Shown: positions 15,080-24,507 of the stretch, piece by piece
How positions within the stretch are numbered: the stretch's first letter is position 1
Layout of the letters: every line of letters starts with the position of its first letter
IMG/VR virus record: IMGVR_UViG_3300040801_000898
Coordinates: 1-41,407 of that record
Strand: one strand, 5' to 3'
Source of the DNA: a virus
DNA: 41,407 bases
Notes under the pieces: model-generated
Told to the model about the DNA's origin: nothing
Databases searched by the model: none
Seen by the model: the letters and a program-made list of their open reading frames with translations, nothing else
Program-made: the position numbers and the translations under genes

Positions 15080-18064
15080 TCACTCCATTTCCATAATGGA
15101 TTGTTTGAAGTCTCTGTAGAACACAAAGCGCTTAGATGGGTCAGCGTTCTCAACGTAGATAACTGTGTTATCTGTCAAGTTGCCATTAGCCTCCCACTGC
15201 GAAATTGTATCAATAAGCTCTGGGCTAGAGGTATTGATCTTAGGTAGGGCGTCTTTTCCGCGCGCGGCCATTTGTTCTTCAAGCCATGCGTTTTTGGCGT
15301 CTGCATCGAACAGCTTTTCTGGGTTATCTTCGTTTTTGATAGCCCAGCGAAGCTCAGCTTGGTTGTATGCCTGTCGCGCTTCGTAGTCTCGTACCATACT
15401 CTGAGCCAAGATTGCGCGTTTGATGTTACTGTCCGTAGTAGCAGGAAAGCCCTGCAGAATAAGCGTAACATCCATGTCAGACAGCGCGCCAGCAATATCA
15501 GCACTAGCGGAACCGAAGTACCTACCACGATAGCCTTCAAGGATACGGTTAGCAACGTTACGATCTGTGTCAAGAAACAGTCCCTCGGCCTCGTCGCCAA
15601 GCAAGTCAGTAGCAAAGCTTTGCATCCGCGTAAGAACGGTACCGCTCCAAGGGCCGTTTTCAGAAGGCGCGCCATTTGCTGCCAAATCCCAAATGTCTTT
15701 CATGGCCATAGCCACAGGACGTTGCTTTCTGATAGCCTCAGCGCCCTCTGAAATACCGTCAATCTCGTTATTTAGCGCCCGCTCTTTAGCAGGTGACAAA
15801 GAGCCACCAGCCTCAGCAGTACGCATCTTAATTTCGAGAGCCTGCAACTCAGGATTGTCACTGAGGATTTGCAACGATTTGATCTTGTCTGGCGTCCCAA
15901 ACTGCTCTCTAAGTTGCAGACCCACCTCTTTAGCGCTGTCAAGGTCAGTGATGCTGCTAATAAGGTCTTTGGCAGCAGGATCATCGTACACTTGAGCAAG
16001 CCCAGCTTTCATGCGGGCAACGCCTTCTTGTTGACGATCAAACTCGCGCTTTTCAAGCGCCTCGTCGCGCGCCTGAAACGCTACGTCAACGCCAGCAGCC
16101 GCAGCAACTTTACCCTCAGTTGGGGTAAGTACGCCAGTGTCAACCAGCGCCTGAGCTTCTCTCTCACGCATTTGTTGATCTGCCATACCTTCGCCAGCAG
16201 CCTCTGCTTGCTTAACTAACCCTTCTCCGCGCGCCGAACGTACTTGCTCAGCGGCGTTTGGGTCTTGCTTGGCTAACTCAATCATTTCTTCCGGCACACC
16301 AGAGTTACGAGCGATCTGCGCCTCTAGGTCACTAAGAGGCTCAGCCATTTCAGCTACTTCGCCGCCTGCCTCAATCAACGCTTTCTTAGCGTCATCAATG
16401 TTGGCTTGCGTAGGGTTACGCAACATGCTGTCAATGTTTTGGCGTACAGCAGGATCACTCATGTAAGGTGCAGCAGAGTTATAAATACCCTCGGCCTGAT
16501 TGATGCGCATACGGTCTTCCTGTGCCTGACGCTCAGCAGCAGGGTCAGGCATGATTAGCGTCTCCATCATCTGCGCGCCAATGTCCGGCATCTGCGCGCC
16601 AACGCGAGCTTGGTCTGCAGTAGCACCAGCTTGCCGCAAGGCAGTTTCTCTAGCTTGAGGGGACATTTGCAAGAACGCATCGACTTCGCTAGGCTTGCGA
16701 GTTGACAGAGTTTGGTACGCTTGCGCAGCCGTAGCAAACCCGTCAGGGCCAGACATAGCCATACGAGCTAGCCCTGTCTCTCCCATACCAGCCAAGTTTT
16801 GTGCCAACACTTGCGCTTGCTGCGCTTGCTGAGCTTGAAGCCGTTGCTGTTCTTCTTCTTCGCGTGTACGAATATCGCGGCGCTCCCACTCGGCGCGCTG
16901 GTTCTGCAGCGTACCGCCAAGAGACACAGCCCCACCACGAGTAGACATTTGGCCCAAGCCCACTGAAAGCGTTTCAAGCATCTGCGCCGCGTGAAGGCGG
17001 CGGCGCTCTTTGCGCTCAGCTTCTTCGTCACTATCCCCTTCTTGAGGGGAAGTTGCAACAGCAGCCTTTGCCTCAGCAACAGTCTTAGGCGCATCCTCAG
17101 GATCAATACCCATGTCAAGGGCCGTGTCAGCGCTTACGCTACGGGCAACTTGGTCAAATTGGCTGTCGCCCTCGGGCAGCGCTTCTATAGGCATAGGCCG
17201 CGCAGGCGGCCCTTCTGGGCGAGTTGGCATAGTGTACGGCAAACCAGCGCCGGGACCGCGTTCGTCGCCTGAACCGGGCAACGTAGGACGTGTGCGCTGG
17301 ACCTCGGGCGGTGTCATAGGTGTAGGCATCTGAGGCGAAGCCATGTCTTGACGCGGACCCTCGGAGTTCATAGCCCCCTGCATACGCTCAAGCCCCGGAG
17401 GCGTCATGTCGATCTGAGGGGCGGGCGATGGTCGAGATAGTCGCGCAAGCTCTTTAAGAATTGCATTTGCATCCTGACCGTCACCGGGCAGATCAAATCG
17501 CAATCTGTTTGGATCGTTCATAACCTGTTCGCGCTCTCGGCTGAGAGCTTCCCCTTGCTGAGGGGAATATTGCAGACCGGGCTGTACTCCGTTGGGATTA
17601 CCGCCAGCGAACATATCATAAAACATTTTGCCGTAATCCCCCCGTTGGGGGATGTGCTGCGATGCAGGGCGGATATACTCTTTAGCAATAGCCATAGCGC
17701 CCTGCGCCGGGTCGCCTGTTTCTTCGATAATTTGGCGCGCACGTGCGTAGTTGGCACGTTCTGGGCCTTCCATACTTTCCCATACTTGATACTGAGCTTG
17801 CAGCATCAAGTCATTAGCCGTAGCTCCGCGTTCTTTTGCAAACCGATCCAAGCGGCTGGCGCGGCCAGCGTTCCATTGCAAGATGCCACGGCTATCGCTC
17901 CCGTCGCTACCATCTTGCGGGTTAAGCGCGCCGGGGTTGGCTCGGCTTTCAGCGTGGACGTTAGCCAAGTTGGCAGCAGCTTCGACGGGAGACATACCAG
18001 CAGTACCTGTGTAGTAGTCCCACAGTTGCTTATAATTGTCGTAGTTTTGAAGCCTCTGGTTCAT
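15080..18064 (-). CDS. Internal virion protein with tail lysozyme domain, 994 aa
   Basis: The N-terminal 150 residues match the phage tail lysozyme fold: YKQLWDYYTG, then EAAANLANVHAESRANPGA with the likely catalytic Glu at about 39, SRGILQWN, and a C-terminal Tyr/Arg helix. The rest is a long Gln-, Glu- and Ala-rich, largely helical region suited to an ejected protein. It probably opens the peptidoglycan at entry, like the T7 gp16 transglycosylase. Four dispersed palindromes interrupt the coding sequence (IPQRGDY, SPQQGE, SPQEGD, LTPTEGK). Confidence 0.8.
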   Translation of the reverse strand: MNQRLQNYDNYKQLWDYYTGTAGMSPVEAAANLANVHAESRANPGALNPQDGSDGSDSRGILQWNAGRASRLDRFAKERGATANDLMLQAQYQVWESMEGPERANYARARQIIEETGDPAQGAMAIAKEYIRPASQHIPQRGDYGKMFYDMFAGGNPNGVQPGLQYSPQQGEALSREREQVMNDPNRLRFDLPGDGQDANAILKELARLSRPSPAPQIDMTPPGLERMQGAMNSEGPRQDMASPQMPTPMTPPEVQRTRPTLPGSGDERGPGAGLPYTMPTRPEGPPARPMPIEALPEGDSQFDQVARSVSADTALDMGIDPEDAPKTVAEAKAAVATSPQEGDSDEEAERKERRRLHAAQMLETLSVGLGQMSTRGGAVSLGGTLQNQRAEWERRDIRTREEEEQQRLQAQQAQQAQVLAQNLAGMGETGLARMAMSGPDGFATAAQAYQTLSTRKPSEVDAFLQMSPQARETALRQAGATADQARVGAQMPDIGAQMMETLIMPDPAAERQAQEDRMRINQAEGIYNSAAPYMSDPAVRQNIDSMLRNPTQANIDDAKKALIEAGGEVAEMAEPLSDLEAQIARNSGVPEEMIELAKQDPNAAEQVRSARGEGLVKQAEAAGEGMADQQMREREAQALVDTGVLTPTEGKVAAAAGVDVAFQARDEALEKREFDRQQEGVARMKAGLAQVYDDPAAKDLISSITDLDSAKEVGLQLREQFGTPDKIKSLQILSDNPELQALEIKMRTAEAGGSLSPAKERALNNEIDGISEGAEAIRKQRPVAMAMKDIWDLAANGAPSENGPWSGTVLTRMQSFATDLLGDEAEGLFLDTDRNVANRILEGYRGRYFGSASADIAGALSDMDVTLILQGFPATTDSNIKRAILAQSMVRDYEARQAYNQAELRWAIKNEDNPEKLFDADAKNAWLEEQMAARGKDALPKINTSSPELIDTISQWEANGNLTDNTVIYVENADPSKRFVFYRDFKQSIMEME

Positions 18065-18876
18065 TATTTGCCCCCCAAGTAGGACGAGCCTAGACCAGCG
18101 CCAAGACTGAGATAATCCAGCGTACCCGGCTTGTAGGTCTCTGTACGTGTTTGGTTGCCACCAAGCGGATTACCTTGTACGCCAGCAAGGGCAGTACCAA
18201 GAGCCGTTTGCGGGTAATTGATGTAAGCGTCGTACTGACCAGTAGCTTGATCCAACAATCCTTGCAGAAAATCGCGTTGCTGTTGCCCTGCCCCTTGTTG
18301 CATACCAAGAGCCTGTTGCCCAAACTGCATACCTTGCTGAGCTTGCTGCCCTTGCTGAGCAGCAGCCCCCATAATTTGGCCGATACGCGATTGCCCGAAG
18401 CCTGCAGCCGTATTAAAGCCTTGATGGGCCATCTGCCCAGCAGCTTCGTACATGTTGCGATTGTAGCGATCCATAAGCTCGGCTTCCACCAGTCCCTGCC
18501 GTGCGCCACCGTAAGCAGAAGACTGAGCCGCCTGCCCGCGTACCATGTTCAAGTCCTGCATCTGCCTGTCACGCAGACGCGACAGCGTATCACCGATGAC
18601 TTGATCTTGATAGGGGTTCAGGTACTGGTTCATCGTTGCTGGTACTGCAAATGGGCTTGCAGCAAAGTTAGTGTTACCTACGCCTGCGTTGTACTGCCCA
18701 GCGGCTGTGTCGAACACGTTTGGCTGTCCGTTAGGATTTGTCGTACTAGTCGCTGATGCGTTGTACCCAGCAGCAGACGATCCCGGCGCACCGTTTGGAA
18801 GCGTAGAAGTTTGTGGCGCTGCAGCCTGCGTAGGGCCGAAGAACATCCCATACGGGTTAAATTGCTGGTTCATCAT
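18064..18876 (-). CDS. Gln/Gly/Ala-rich virion protein, 270 aa
   Basis: The middle contains YLNPYQDQVIGDTLSRLRDR and SSAYGGARQGLVEAELMDRY, a pattern common in proteins encoded next to podovirus ejection proteins. Residues 150-200 are Gln-rich repeats (AAQQGQQAQQG). The C-terminus is Gly-rich. It is probably a small internal or tail protein. The start overlaps nothing, with the previous stop ten bases upstream; its stop shares a base with the next start. Confidence 0.65.
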   Translation of the reverse strand: MMNQQFNPYGMFFGPTQAAAPQTSTLPNGAPGSSAAGYNASATSTTNPNGQPNVFDTAAGQYNAGVGNTNFAASPFAVPATMNQYLNPYQDQVIGDTLSRLRDRQMQDLNMVRGQAAQSSAYGGARQGLVEAELMDRYNRNMYEAAGQMAHQGFNTAAGFGQSRIGQIMGAAAQQGQQAQQGMQFGQQALGMQQGAGQQQRDFLQGLLDQATGQYDAYINYPQTALGTALAGVQGNPLGGNQTRTETYKPGTLDYLSLGAGLGSSYLGGK

Positions 18877-18886
18877 GTGAGCGCCC

Positions 18887-19528
18887 TCATGCTTTCTGTC
18901 CGTTTGGATCGTAGTACGGGTTGCTTACTGGCGTAAAACCAACGACTTGGCCATCTTGACCGTAGATTGGGGACTGCATGAACGGAGTATTATAGCTACT
19001 CGGGCCCCATACTTGGTTACCACCAGAATAGCCCCCAGCAGGCATACCCATGCCGCCACCCATACCGCCCATAGGCGACATTGGCCCGTACATACCGGGC
19101 ATCCCGCCACCCATACCGCCGCCTCTGGTACGCGCAGCAGCGTCTTTGTACCCTGCGATGATCCTTGCACGTTCGTCCTGCACAGATTGTGGCACACTAG
19201 CCGCAATCTGTTCATCGTAAGCGTCGCCAGTACCGTAACCTACAATGCCCATCGCGTTAACGCCTGTAGGGTCAGGCATGTAGTCGCGTGTAGCGGCCTG
19301 ATCTGGTACAGCTAACCCGAACGCCCCAGCAGGTCGGGTCATCGCAGTGTTTTGCGCTGTCATTTCTGCAGGCGACAAAGCTGCCACCGTAATTCCCCTA
19401 TTTGGGGTATATGGGATCGAAGCACTTTCAAGAGCAGCCGCTAGGGTCTGGGACGCGCCTTCCTGTAGTCTAGGGTCAATCTGGACTGCAGACTGTGTTT
19501 CGCCACCTTTTCCGCCGCCGCCGCTCAT
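18887..19528 (-). CDS. Gly/Met-rich virion-associated protein, 213 aa
   Basis: The N-terminus is SGGGGKGG, a middle region carries DPTGVNAMGIVGYGTGD, and the C-terminus is a flexible Gly/Met/Pro stretch. Such low-complexity proteins sit in the tail-ejection cluster of many podoviruses. A palindrome variant at 19395 encodes TPNRGI. Its ATG overlaps the stop of the previous gene. Confidence 0.6.
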   Translation of the reverse strand: MSGGGGKGGETQSAVQIDPRLQEGASQTLAAALESASIPYTPNRGITVAALSPAEMTAQNTAMTRPAGAFGLAVPDQAATRDYMPDPTGVNAMGIVGYGTGDAYDEQIAASVPQSVQDERARIIAGYKDAAARTRGGGMGGGMPGMYGPMSPMGGMGGGMGMPAGGYSGGNQVWGPSSYNTPFMQSPIYGQDGQVVGFTPVSNPYYDPNGQKA

Positions 19529-19965
19529 TGGTCAATCTCCATCTGCAAAAGGGTCATGGTCTTTTTCCATCCTACAGCTTTGCCAGCGCGCTCCCACCCG
19601 TCGCGCCCGGTCAGTGTCAGTTTTGCGCAGCCGCGTTCTCTGGCCACTTCTTTGAAAAACGATACTTTTGCAAACATACTTTCCATATTGCCACCAGCAA
19701 TGAAAAAGTGAAAAGTCTTGTACTGAGGAAACATGTTGATAGTGGTAAGGGTGAAACAGTCACCAAAATCCCAAAGCTCAAGCTTACCGTTCATAACGTC
19801 TGCCGCAATGTCATCGAACGAATAAGTATTCTGTGCTACTTTAAGCGCGCGGTTAATTTGCTTCTCCCACTTCATAAGGGTAAGCATCAGGTCGGCAATG
19901 CGGCCAGCCAAGTTCCCCTCTTTGCGGGGAACATAGAGACTGTTGTGGGTAGCTTGTACGTTCAT
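19525..19965 (-). CDS. Internal virion protein A-like, 146 aa
   Basis: A compact alpha/beta protein whose end (FFKEVARERGCAKLTLTGRDGW) resembles the acetyltransferase-like fold of T7 gp13-type proteins. It lies, as there, just before the ejection proteins. GNAT catalytic residues are not evident. A palindrome at 19915-19929 encodes VPRKEGN. It overlaps its neighbours by four bases on both sides. Confidence 0.5.
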   Translation of the reverse strand: MNVQATHNSLYVPRKEGNLAGRIADLMLTLMKWEKQINRALKVAQNTYSFDDIAADVMNGKLELWDFGDCFTLTTINMFPQYKTFHFFIAGGNMESMFAKVSFFKEVARERGCAKLTLTGRDGWERAGKAVGWKKTMTLLQMEIDQ

Positions 19966-20696
19966 TCGTTTAGCCCTATCAAAGTAATCGCAAGTCTGGC
20001 AAAAATGTTTTGATAACCTGTTATGTCGTGTGCTGAACCAAACCTTGTGTCGCTGTCGGGAGTGTTGACTACCATTGCGTAAGTCTCGCCGCCTTCTGGC
20101 ACGGTGACCTGTCCGCGAAACGGCACGACATGGGTTGCTTCGTTAGCGCCGTTAGTTGGGATAATCAATGTACCCATCCTAACAGTTCCTACAGGCGTTG
20201 TCAAGTCACTACTTTCAGCCAGATATCCAGCAAAACTTTTCTCGCCGCCAGACACTTTAGTGAGTGACACAAAACCTTCGATGTAGTACTTCCCCCTGCT
20301 TAGGGTAAAGTCAGTAGTCCCAGAGTTAAATGTTGCCCAAGGCGCGACTTCTACTTCTGCAGTGTCAAACGGTACCTTAGCCCCGCCTGTTGTGATCGTA
20401 GCACCGTCTGTAGTCGCTGCAGTATCGTAACTAATAGCGAATTGCGGGGTGTTTCTAAGGGGTTCCCAAGCGCCTGTCTCAGATACTACAGGGGTGTCGT
20501 AGTCTGGGTCAAATAGCAAAATACCATTGACTGCAGCACGCTCCATTACACCTTGGGTGCGGTGCGGTAACAGTACAGGCAACGGATCGTTGTCTTCGCC
20601 AGCGCGAGTTTGCGCCAGAAAAAACTCGTAGAGTTCTGTCGCCCACTCATTAAGTGAACGAAACTCTGACGGGCTTGGAGGTAACGCTCTTGCCAT
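19962..20696 (-). CDS. Virion protein with beta-sandwich domain, 244 aa
   Basis: After a helical N-terminus (FRSLNEWATELYEFFLAQTR) the protein turns into a beta-rich domain from about residue 85. It has FTLSRGKYYIEGFVSL and alternating hydrophobic strands, like the jelly-roll heads of phage fibres and decoration proteins. It is probably a tail or fibre component. The start follows AAGGTAATTAA. A palindrome (20292-20306) encodes TLSRGK. Confidence 0.6.
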   Translation of the reverse strand: MARALPPSPSEFRSLNEWATELYEFFLAQTRAGEDNDPLPVLLPHRTQGVMERAAVNGILLFDPDYDTPVVSETGAWEPLRNTPQFAISYDTAATTDGATITTGGAKVPFDTAEVEVAPWATFNSGTTDFTLSRGKYYIEGFVSLTKVSGGEKSFAGYLAESSDLTTPVGTVRMGTLIIPTNGANEATHVVPFRGQVTVPEGGETYAMVVNTPDSDTRFGSAHDITGYQNIFARLAITLIGLNE

Positions 20697-20700
20697 TTAA

Positions 20701-22239
20701 TTACCTTCTCGGAGTGTTCATAGGCGCAACGTCAAACCTTGCGCTACCGTGTTCATTATCTGCCCTTGTAAAGTCAATCCTAAAGGCTATCTCTCTACCC
20801 ATTGCTCTAGTAGGGATCGGGTCTTCTCTTTGATAAGTGTAAGGACCGTACTCATATTCAGTGGCGTTAGGTAACTGCCTACCATACAGTCTATAACTGA
20901 TGCCGGTGTTCCCCTCTGATGCTGGGTAAATGTAGCGAACAGCCATATTCTGTTCGCCCTGACCAAGTTCAAGAGGCCCACTCTTGACGAACACATCCCC
21001 CTCACCTAGGGGAAAAGTGTCGTCAAGCTCATGATTAAAAATCTCACCCGCACTGTTGACCATAATAGGAACAAGCAACACGCCTTTATCTTCACCGGCA
21101 GTCCGGTCAATACGTCCCATGTTCCAGCTATTAGAGCGGTAGTCCCAGACCACATAGCTGTCAACTTCTGTCGTCGTAGTACTCAACGACTGATAAAGCC
21201 ACCAGACTTCGCTATAGTCTGTGTTAGTGAAGCATGTGATCTTGCTAACCTGTTGCGGGTCAAGATCGTCGTACAATGCGTCAATAACGTCACATGGAAG
21301 CTGTTGTACTGACCCGTCATAAATCCAGAAGTTACGTTCACCCCACCAGACTGCGAAGCGGTCAGTACGTGCAATAGCCTCAGCCGCCAGCGGCCCACAG
21401 TTTTCGCCAGCAAGGTCAATACTGTAGACGTAAGGTGCGTTGATGTATCTACCTACGTGCGCGTCCGTTTCTCCAAGGATAAGAACCTGCCTCAGTACGT
21501 TGACGCATCGCAGCAAACGACCAGTGCCGGGCAATACTCGGTCAATAGCTTGGTTATTAATGCGCGGTGTCCAGTCAGTGCGATCCTCAATTTCAGACGA
21601 TTTTACCCGCCTAGGTTCACCCTCAGCGCCAATAGTGAACACCTGCCGCTGGTCAGTAACGCACAAGTCTTGAATAACGGAAGGCGCGTTTGTCACCGCG
21701 CTCAGAGTAAGGGTACTAAGGTCAAGCTCGTACACGCCGCCATTGTTACGAGAACCAGTAAGCAGCACCTCACCGAAGTTATCAAAGTACCAGCGATTAG
21801 GCGGAATTGGGTCAGCGCCGACAAGGTTATTAGCAGCGCCGTAAGCACCCACCCCGTAAGGGTTCTGACCATAACCAGCCGTTACCTGCGCGTCTTTTGA
21901 TGCGTTGCTGGCAGTATATCCGGCGTAAGTAATGTCAGTCACTACACCAGCGTTGTTGAGGTGACACAGCCCAAGGTTTGATCCAAAGACAGCGTTTTGA
22001 TCTTGGTTGTTATCTCGCCAAGAAAATATGTCCCTCACAGCTTCAAGTGTAGGATCAGCGATAAGGGTGTCAACGTCCCCCGCACCAGCCGGTTTTTGTC
22101 GCTTCACCCAACCACCGATAGGGCGAATAGACCCGTCGTGCCAACGCACAAGGTTGCCATCTACCCAACGACCTTTTCTGTCGTAGGGCGTACCGTTCTT
22201 AAACATCCCCTCAGGTAGGGTAATTGGGATAAGCGGCAT
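20701..22239 (-). CDS. Tail structural protein, beta-propeller-like, 512 aa
   Basis: Repeating strands with WYFDNFGEVLLTG, VRDIFSW and FWIYDG-like motifs suggest a beta-propeller, as in the P22 gp10-type tail stabilisation proteins and their marine-phage relatives. The N-terminus (MPLIPITLPEGMFKNGTPYD) is encoded partly by a dispersed palindrome at 22207. The likely role is closing the head-tail channel. The start follows GGAGTGCCTTAA. Confidence 0.6.
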   Translation of the reverse strand: MPLIPITLPEGMFKNGTPYDRKGRWVDGNLVRWHDGSIRPIGGWVKRQKPAGAGDVDTLIADPTLEAVRDIFSWRDNNQDQNAVFGSNLGLCHLNNAGVVTDITYAGYTASNASKDAQVTAGYGQNPYGVGAYGAANNLVGADPIPPNRWYFDNFGEVLLTGSRNNGGVYELDLSTLTLSAVTNAPSVIQDLCVTDQRQVFTIGAEGEPRRVKSSEIEDRTDWTPRINNQAIDRVLPGTGRLLRCVNVLRQVLILGETDAHVGRYINAPYVYSIDLAGENCGPLAAEAIARTDRFAVWWGERNFWIYDGSVQQLPCDVIDALYDDLDPQQVSKITCFTNTDYSEVWWLYQSLSTTTTEVDSYVVWDYRSNSWNMGRIDRTAGEDKGVLLVPIMVNSAGEIFNHELDDTFPLGEGDVFVKSGPLELGQGEQNMAVRYIYPASEGNTGISYRLYGRQLPNATEYEYGPYTYQREDPIPTRAMGREIAFRIDFTRADNEHGSARFDVAPMNTPRR

Positions 22240-22260
22240 TTAAGGCACTCCGAGTGAATA

Positions 22261-22518
22261 TTATTCTTTAGGCGGCTTAACGGGTTTGTACTTACCTACC
22301 TTACCAACGGTAACAGTAGCACGTTGTCTAACGACGCTTTCCCATACGCCTATAGGCGAGTAGTTTAACACGTATAAGTCAAAATCATCGTCTGCGTAAG
22401 GCAACGGCATCGACACAAGTACGGCAGGCAAGTCTTTGGATTTGTACTCGACTACCATTTGGTTGTGGTCGTTGTCAACTTCTTTGACTTCGTAATCGTA
22501 TTCCGGCGTTTCCATCAT
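22261..22518 (-). CDS. Hypothetical protein, 85 aa
   Basis: The ATG at 22518 overlaps the stop of the Gly-rich gene (ATGA). The small protein has an acidic N-terminus (ETPEYDYEVKEVD) and a Lys/Pro-rich end. No family recognised; by position it may be a chaperone or adaptor for the tail tip. Confidence 0.6.
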   Translation of the reverse strand: MMETPEYDYEVKEVDNDHNQMVVEYKSKDLPAVLVSMPLPYADDDFDLYVLNYSPIGVWESVVRQRATVTVGKVGKYKPVKPPKE

Positions 22519-23249
22519 GTTATAGCCCCGCTTCTTGTTCCTGTGTTGATCCAAGTAATATTCGAGTTGCCTACTACCGCCGCGCCAGCGGCACCACCGA
22601 CACCGGGACCAGTAGCAAAAGGCACGGGGTTACCGCCAGTATTACCGTTACTGCCCCAGACACCACCAGCGCCGCCAGTACCACCAGCAGACGCGCCAGC
22701 AACGTCACCAGTACCGCCAAAGCCACGAGACGCAAACGTACCAGCAGTACCCCTAGGGATACCAGCAACGGAGTTTGTACGACCAGTTTGCCCGCCGCCG
22801 CCACCGCCACCGCGAAGGAAAGCAAAACCAAAGTTGTTTGTACCACCACCGGCACCGCCGCCGCCGCCACCGCCGCCGATAGTCCCTTGGTTGTCTATGT
22901 CAATCGCGCTGTCGACATCTAGCGCCGTACCGCCCGGTAGGCCCGGCAAACCACTAAGGTTGCTTCTACCGTTGCCACCTGCACCGCCCATACCGATGAT
23001 AAAACCGTTGTTTATCAGCAACACACCGTTAGGGAACACACCATCAACTTGCAATGCGGGCGTAGTCGTAACATTAGACGATACAACAACGCCTGTATCA
23101 ATGGTAACAATCAGAGCGTCCCGCTCGTTCCAGCCGTTTGTGGCAGCGTAGTCTCGAAGATTAAGGTTAGTCTGGTCAGTAGCAATCAACAACTCGAAAG
23201 TTGCCCCAAGAAACCCTAGACCGACTGTTTTGATCCCCGGAAGTGGCAT
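22515..23249 (-). CDS. Gly-rich receptor-binding tip-like protein, 244 aa
   Basis: The N-terminal half (about 1-85) is a beta domain. The C-terminal part is a series of poly-Gly blocks (GGGGGGGGAGGG, GGGGGGGG, GTGGAGG) separated by short variable loops. This is the layout of T-even gp38-type tip proteins, where glycine helices form a layered sandwich and the loops bind the receptor. It directly follows the tail fibre gene. It is probably the host-range determinant. The family match is by composition only. Confidence 0.6.
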   Translation of the reverse strand: MPLPGIKTVGLGFLGATFELLIATDQTNLNLRDYAATNGWNERDALIVTIDTGVVVSSNVTTTPALQVDGVFPNGVLLINNGFIIGMGGAGGNGRSNLSGLPGLPGGTALDVDSAIDIDNQGTIGGGGGGGGAGGGTNNFGFAFLRGGGGGGGQTGRTNSVAGIPRGTAGTFASRGFGGTGDVAGASAGGTGGAGGVWGSNGNTGGNPVPFATGPGVGGAAGAAVVGNSNITWINTGTRSGAIT

Positions 23250-24100
23250 TAGCTTATGTCCGCGACTAAAGCGACAAGAATTTTAGTGGACGACAACACT
23301 TGATAAAACAGTATGTCCTCAGCAGCAGCAGTTGTTGTTAGTTCAACAGCATCGCCGCCAGAAAATACGTAGTTAGCGCCGAACGCCAGTGTGCGAGAGC
23401 CTGTAGCGTCCTGCACAACGCGGATATAACCAGACTGTCCCTGCTTGGCGTTTGTCGGATTGTCAAGCGTCCGGTTCCCTGCAAGCGTTACCGTGAAGTT
23501 GATACCGCTGTCAAGGTCAAGAGAAATGTTCGCACCGTCAGTCAAGGTGACTTCTGCAGCGGCGCCCCAAACCGTGTCGGTTTCTAGTACCTTGTCGGCA
23601 GTGTTATCTCGAAAATTAGCAACGCTAGCAAGGTCTGGGTTTACATTGATCCAACCAGACCCGTCATATCCCTCAAAAAACCCTGTCTCTGAGTTGCGAC
23701 GAAACATCCCCTCACTTGGGGTAGGTCGCTCGGACGTGTCACCCACAGGAATAGCGAACGCGTCTGTCTTGCTTCCAGCATCAATAGACACGGCAGCAGC
23801 GGTTGATTTGCCGAGACTGATAGTGCCTACGCCACTGTCGAGCAGGAACGTACCAGTGTCCGTAAGAGTAACAGCATCGCTAGTAGTCAGCGTGGTGAAC
23901 GCGCCTGTACTTGGGGTGACTGCACCGATTGGAGTACCATCAACAGACCCACCGTCAATGTCGATACCATCTACCGGAGTAGTGCCATCCAGTAGGTCAT
24001 CCATGTCAGACCAGTTAGAGTTTAGATACCCGCCCCACAGGTTTGTGTCGCCACCTACCGTAGGAAGAAGAAAGCTGTAACTAGGGGTGTTATCCGCCAT
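23249..24100 (-). CDS. Tail fibre protein, 283 aa
   Basis: The N-terminus (SYSFLLPTVGGDTNLWGGYLN) is a form often seen at the attachment end of podovirus fibres. GVDGTPIGAVTPSTGAFTTLTTS-like repeats typical of trimeric beta-helical fibres follow, then a C-terminal beta domain. The ATG at 24100 is preceded by GAGGGTAAAACAA, where the GAGGGT is part of a dispersed palindrome (24108-24122). The gene overlaps Rz1 by 11 bases. Confidence 0.7.
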   Translation of the reverse strand: MADNTPSYSFLLPTVGGDTNLWGGYLNSNWSDMDDLLDGTTPVDGIDIDGGSVDGTPIGAVTPSTGAFTTLTTSDAVTLTDTGTFLLDSGVGTISLGKSTAAAVSIDAGSKTDAFAIPVGDTSERPTPSEGMFRRNSETGFFEGYDGSGWINVNPDLASVANFRDNTADKVLETDTVWGAAAEVTLTDGANISLDLDSGINFTVTLAGNRTLDNPTNAKQGQSGYIRVVQDATGSRTLAFGANYVFSGGDAVELTTTAAAEDILFYQVLSSTKILVALVADIS

Positions 24101-24341
24101 TTGTTTTACCCTCAGTTAGGGGACATTCTCTATCCCAAGTAGCGTTAGTTTTGAAGTCGCGGCGCAAGTTCCAAGGTGCGTTAGCAGACCGCCAATCAAG
24201 CTCTGCTTGAGTAAACCTACGCGGTTCCTCTACATCGCAGAATAAAGGCGCTTCGTTTACCTCAATCGGTTCCGGTTGGCCGCAACCAGTGAGTAGGAAC
24301 GTCAGTAAGAGCACCGTCGGGAAGCCTATCAATTTCAGCAT
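24090..24341 (-). CDS. Rz1: Rz1-like outer-membrane spanin lipoprotein, 83 aa
   Basis: A signal peptide ends in the lipobox LLTGC with Cys20 as the lipidation site, giving a short periplasmic protein. It starts inside the Rz-like gene in another frame, the classic overlapping spanin arrangement. With Rz it would fuse inner and outer membranes at lysis, which implies a Gram-negative host. Its last codons (PLTEGK) come from a dispersed palindrome that also sits before the fibre gene start. Confidence 0.8.
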   Translation of the reverse strand: MLKLIGFPTVLLLTFLLTGCGQPEPIEVNEAPLFCDVEEPRRFTQAELDWRSANAPWNLRRDFKTNATWDRECPLTEGKTNGG

Positions 24342-24507
24342 CGCTTTTTAAGTCCTTAATTACGTTGTCTAGCCTAGCACCACAAGCGCGCAACTCGATA
24401 TTCTGGACTTGTGCTTGTTCACGCAAAGAGTTTATCTCATAACGCTGTACAACAATTATACCGATTATCATCGCAACCACCACCGATGCAACAGCTAATC
24501 TGGTCAT
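24262..24507 (-). CDS. Rz: Rz-like inner-membrane spanin, 81 aa
   Basis: One N-terminal membrane helix (LAVASVVVAMIIGIIVVQ) is followed by a short periplasmic coiled coil (YEINSLREQAQVQNIELR), the usual i-spanin form. The ATG overlaps the end of the endolysin gene, and the 3' part overlaps Rz1. Confidence 0.75.
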   Translation of the reverse strand: MTRLAVASVVVAMIIGIIVVQRYEINSLREQAQVQNIELRACGARLDNVIKDLKSDAEIDRLPDGALTDVPTHWLRPTGTD

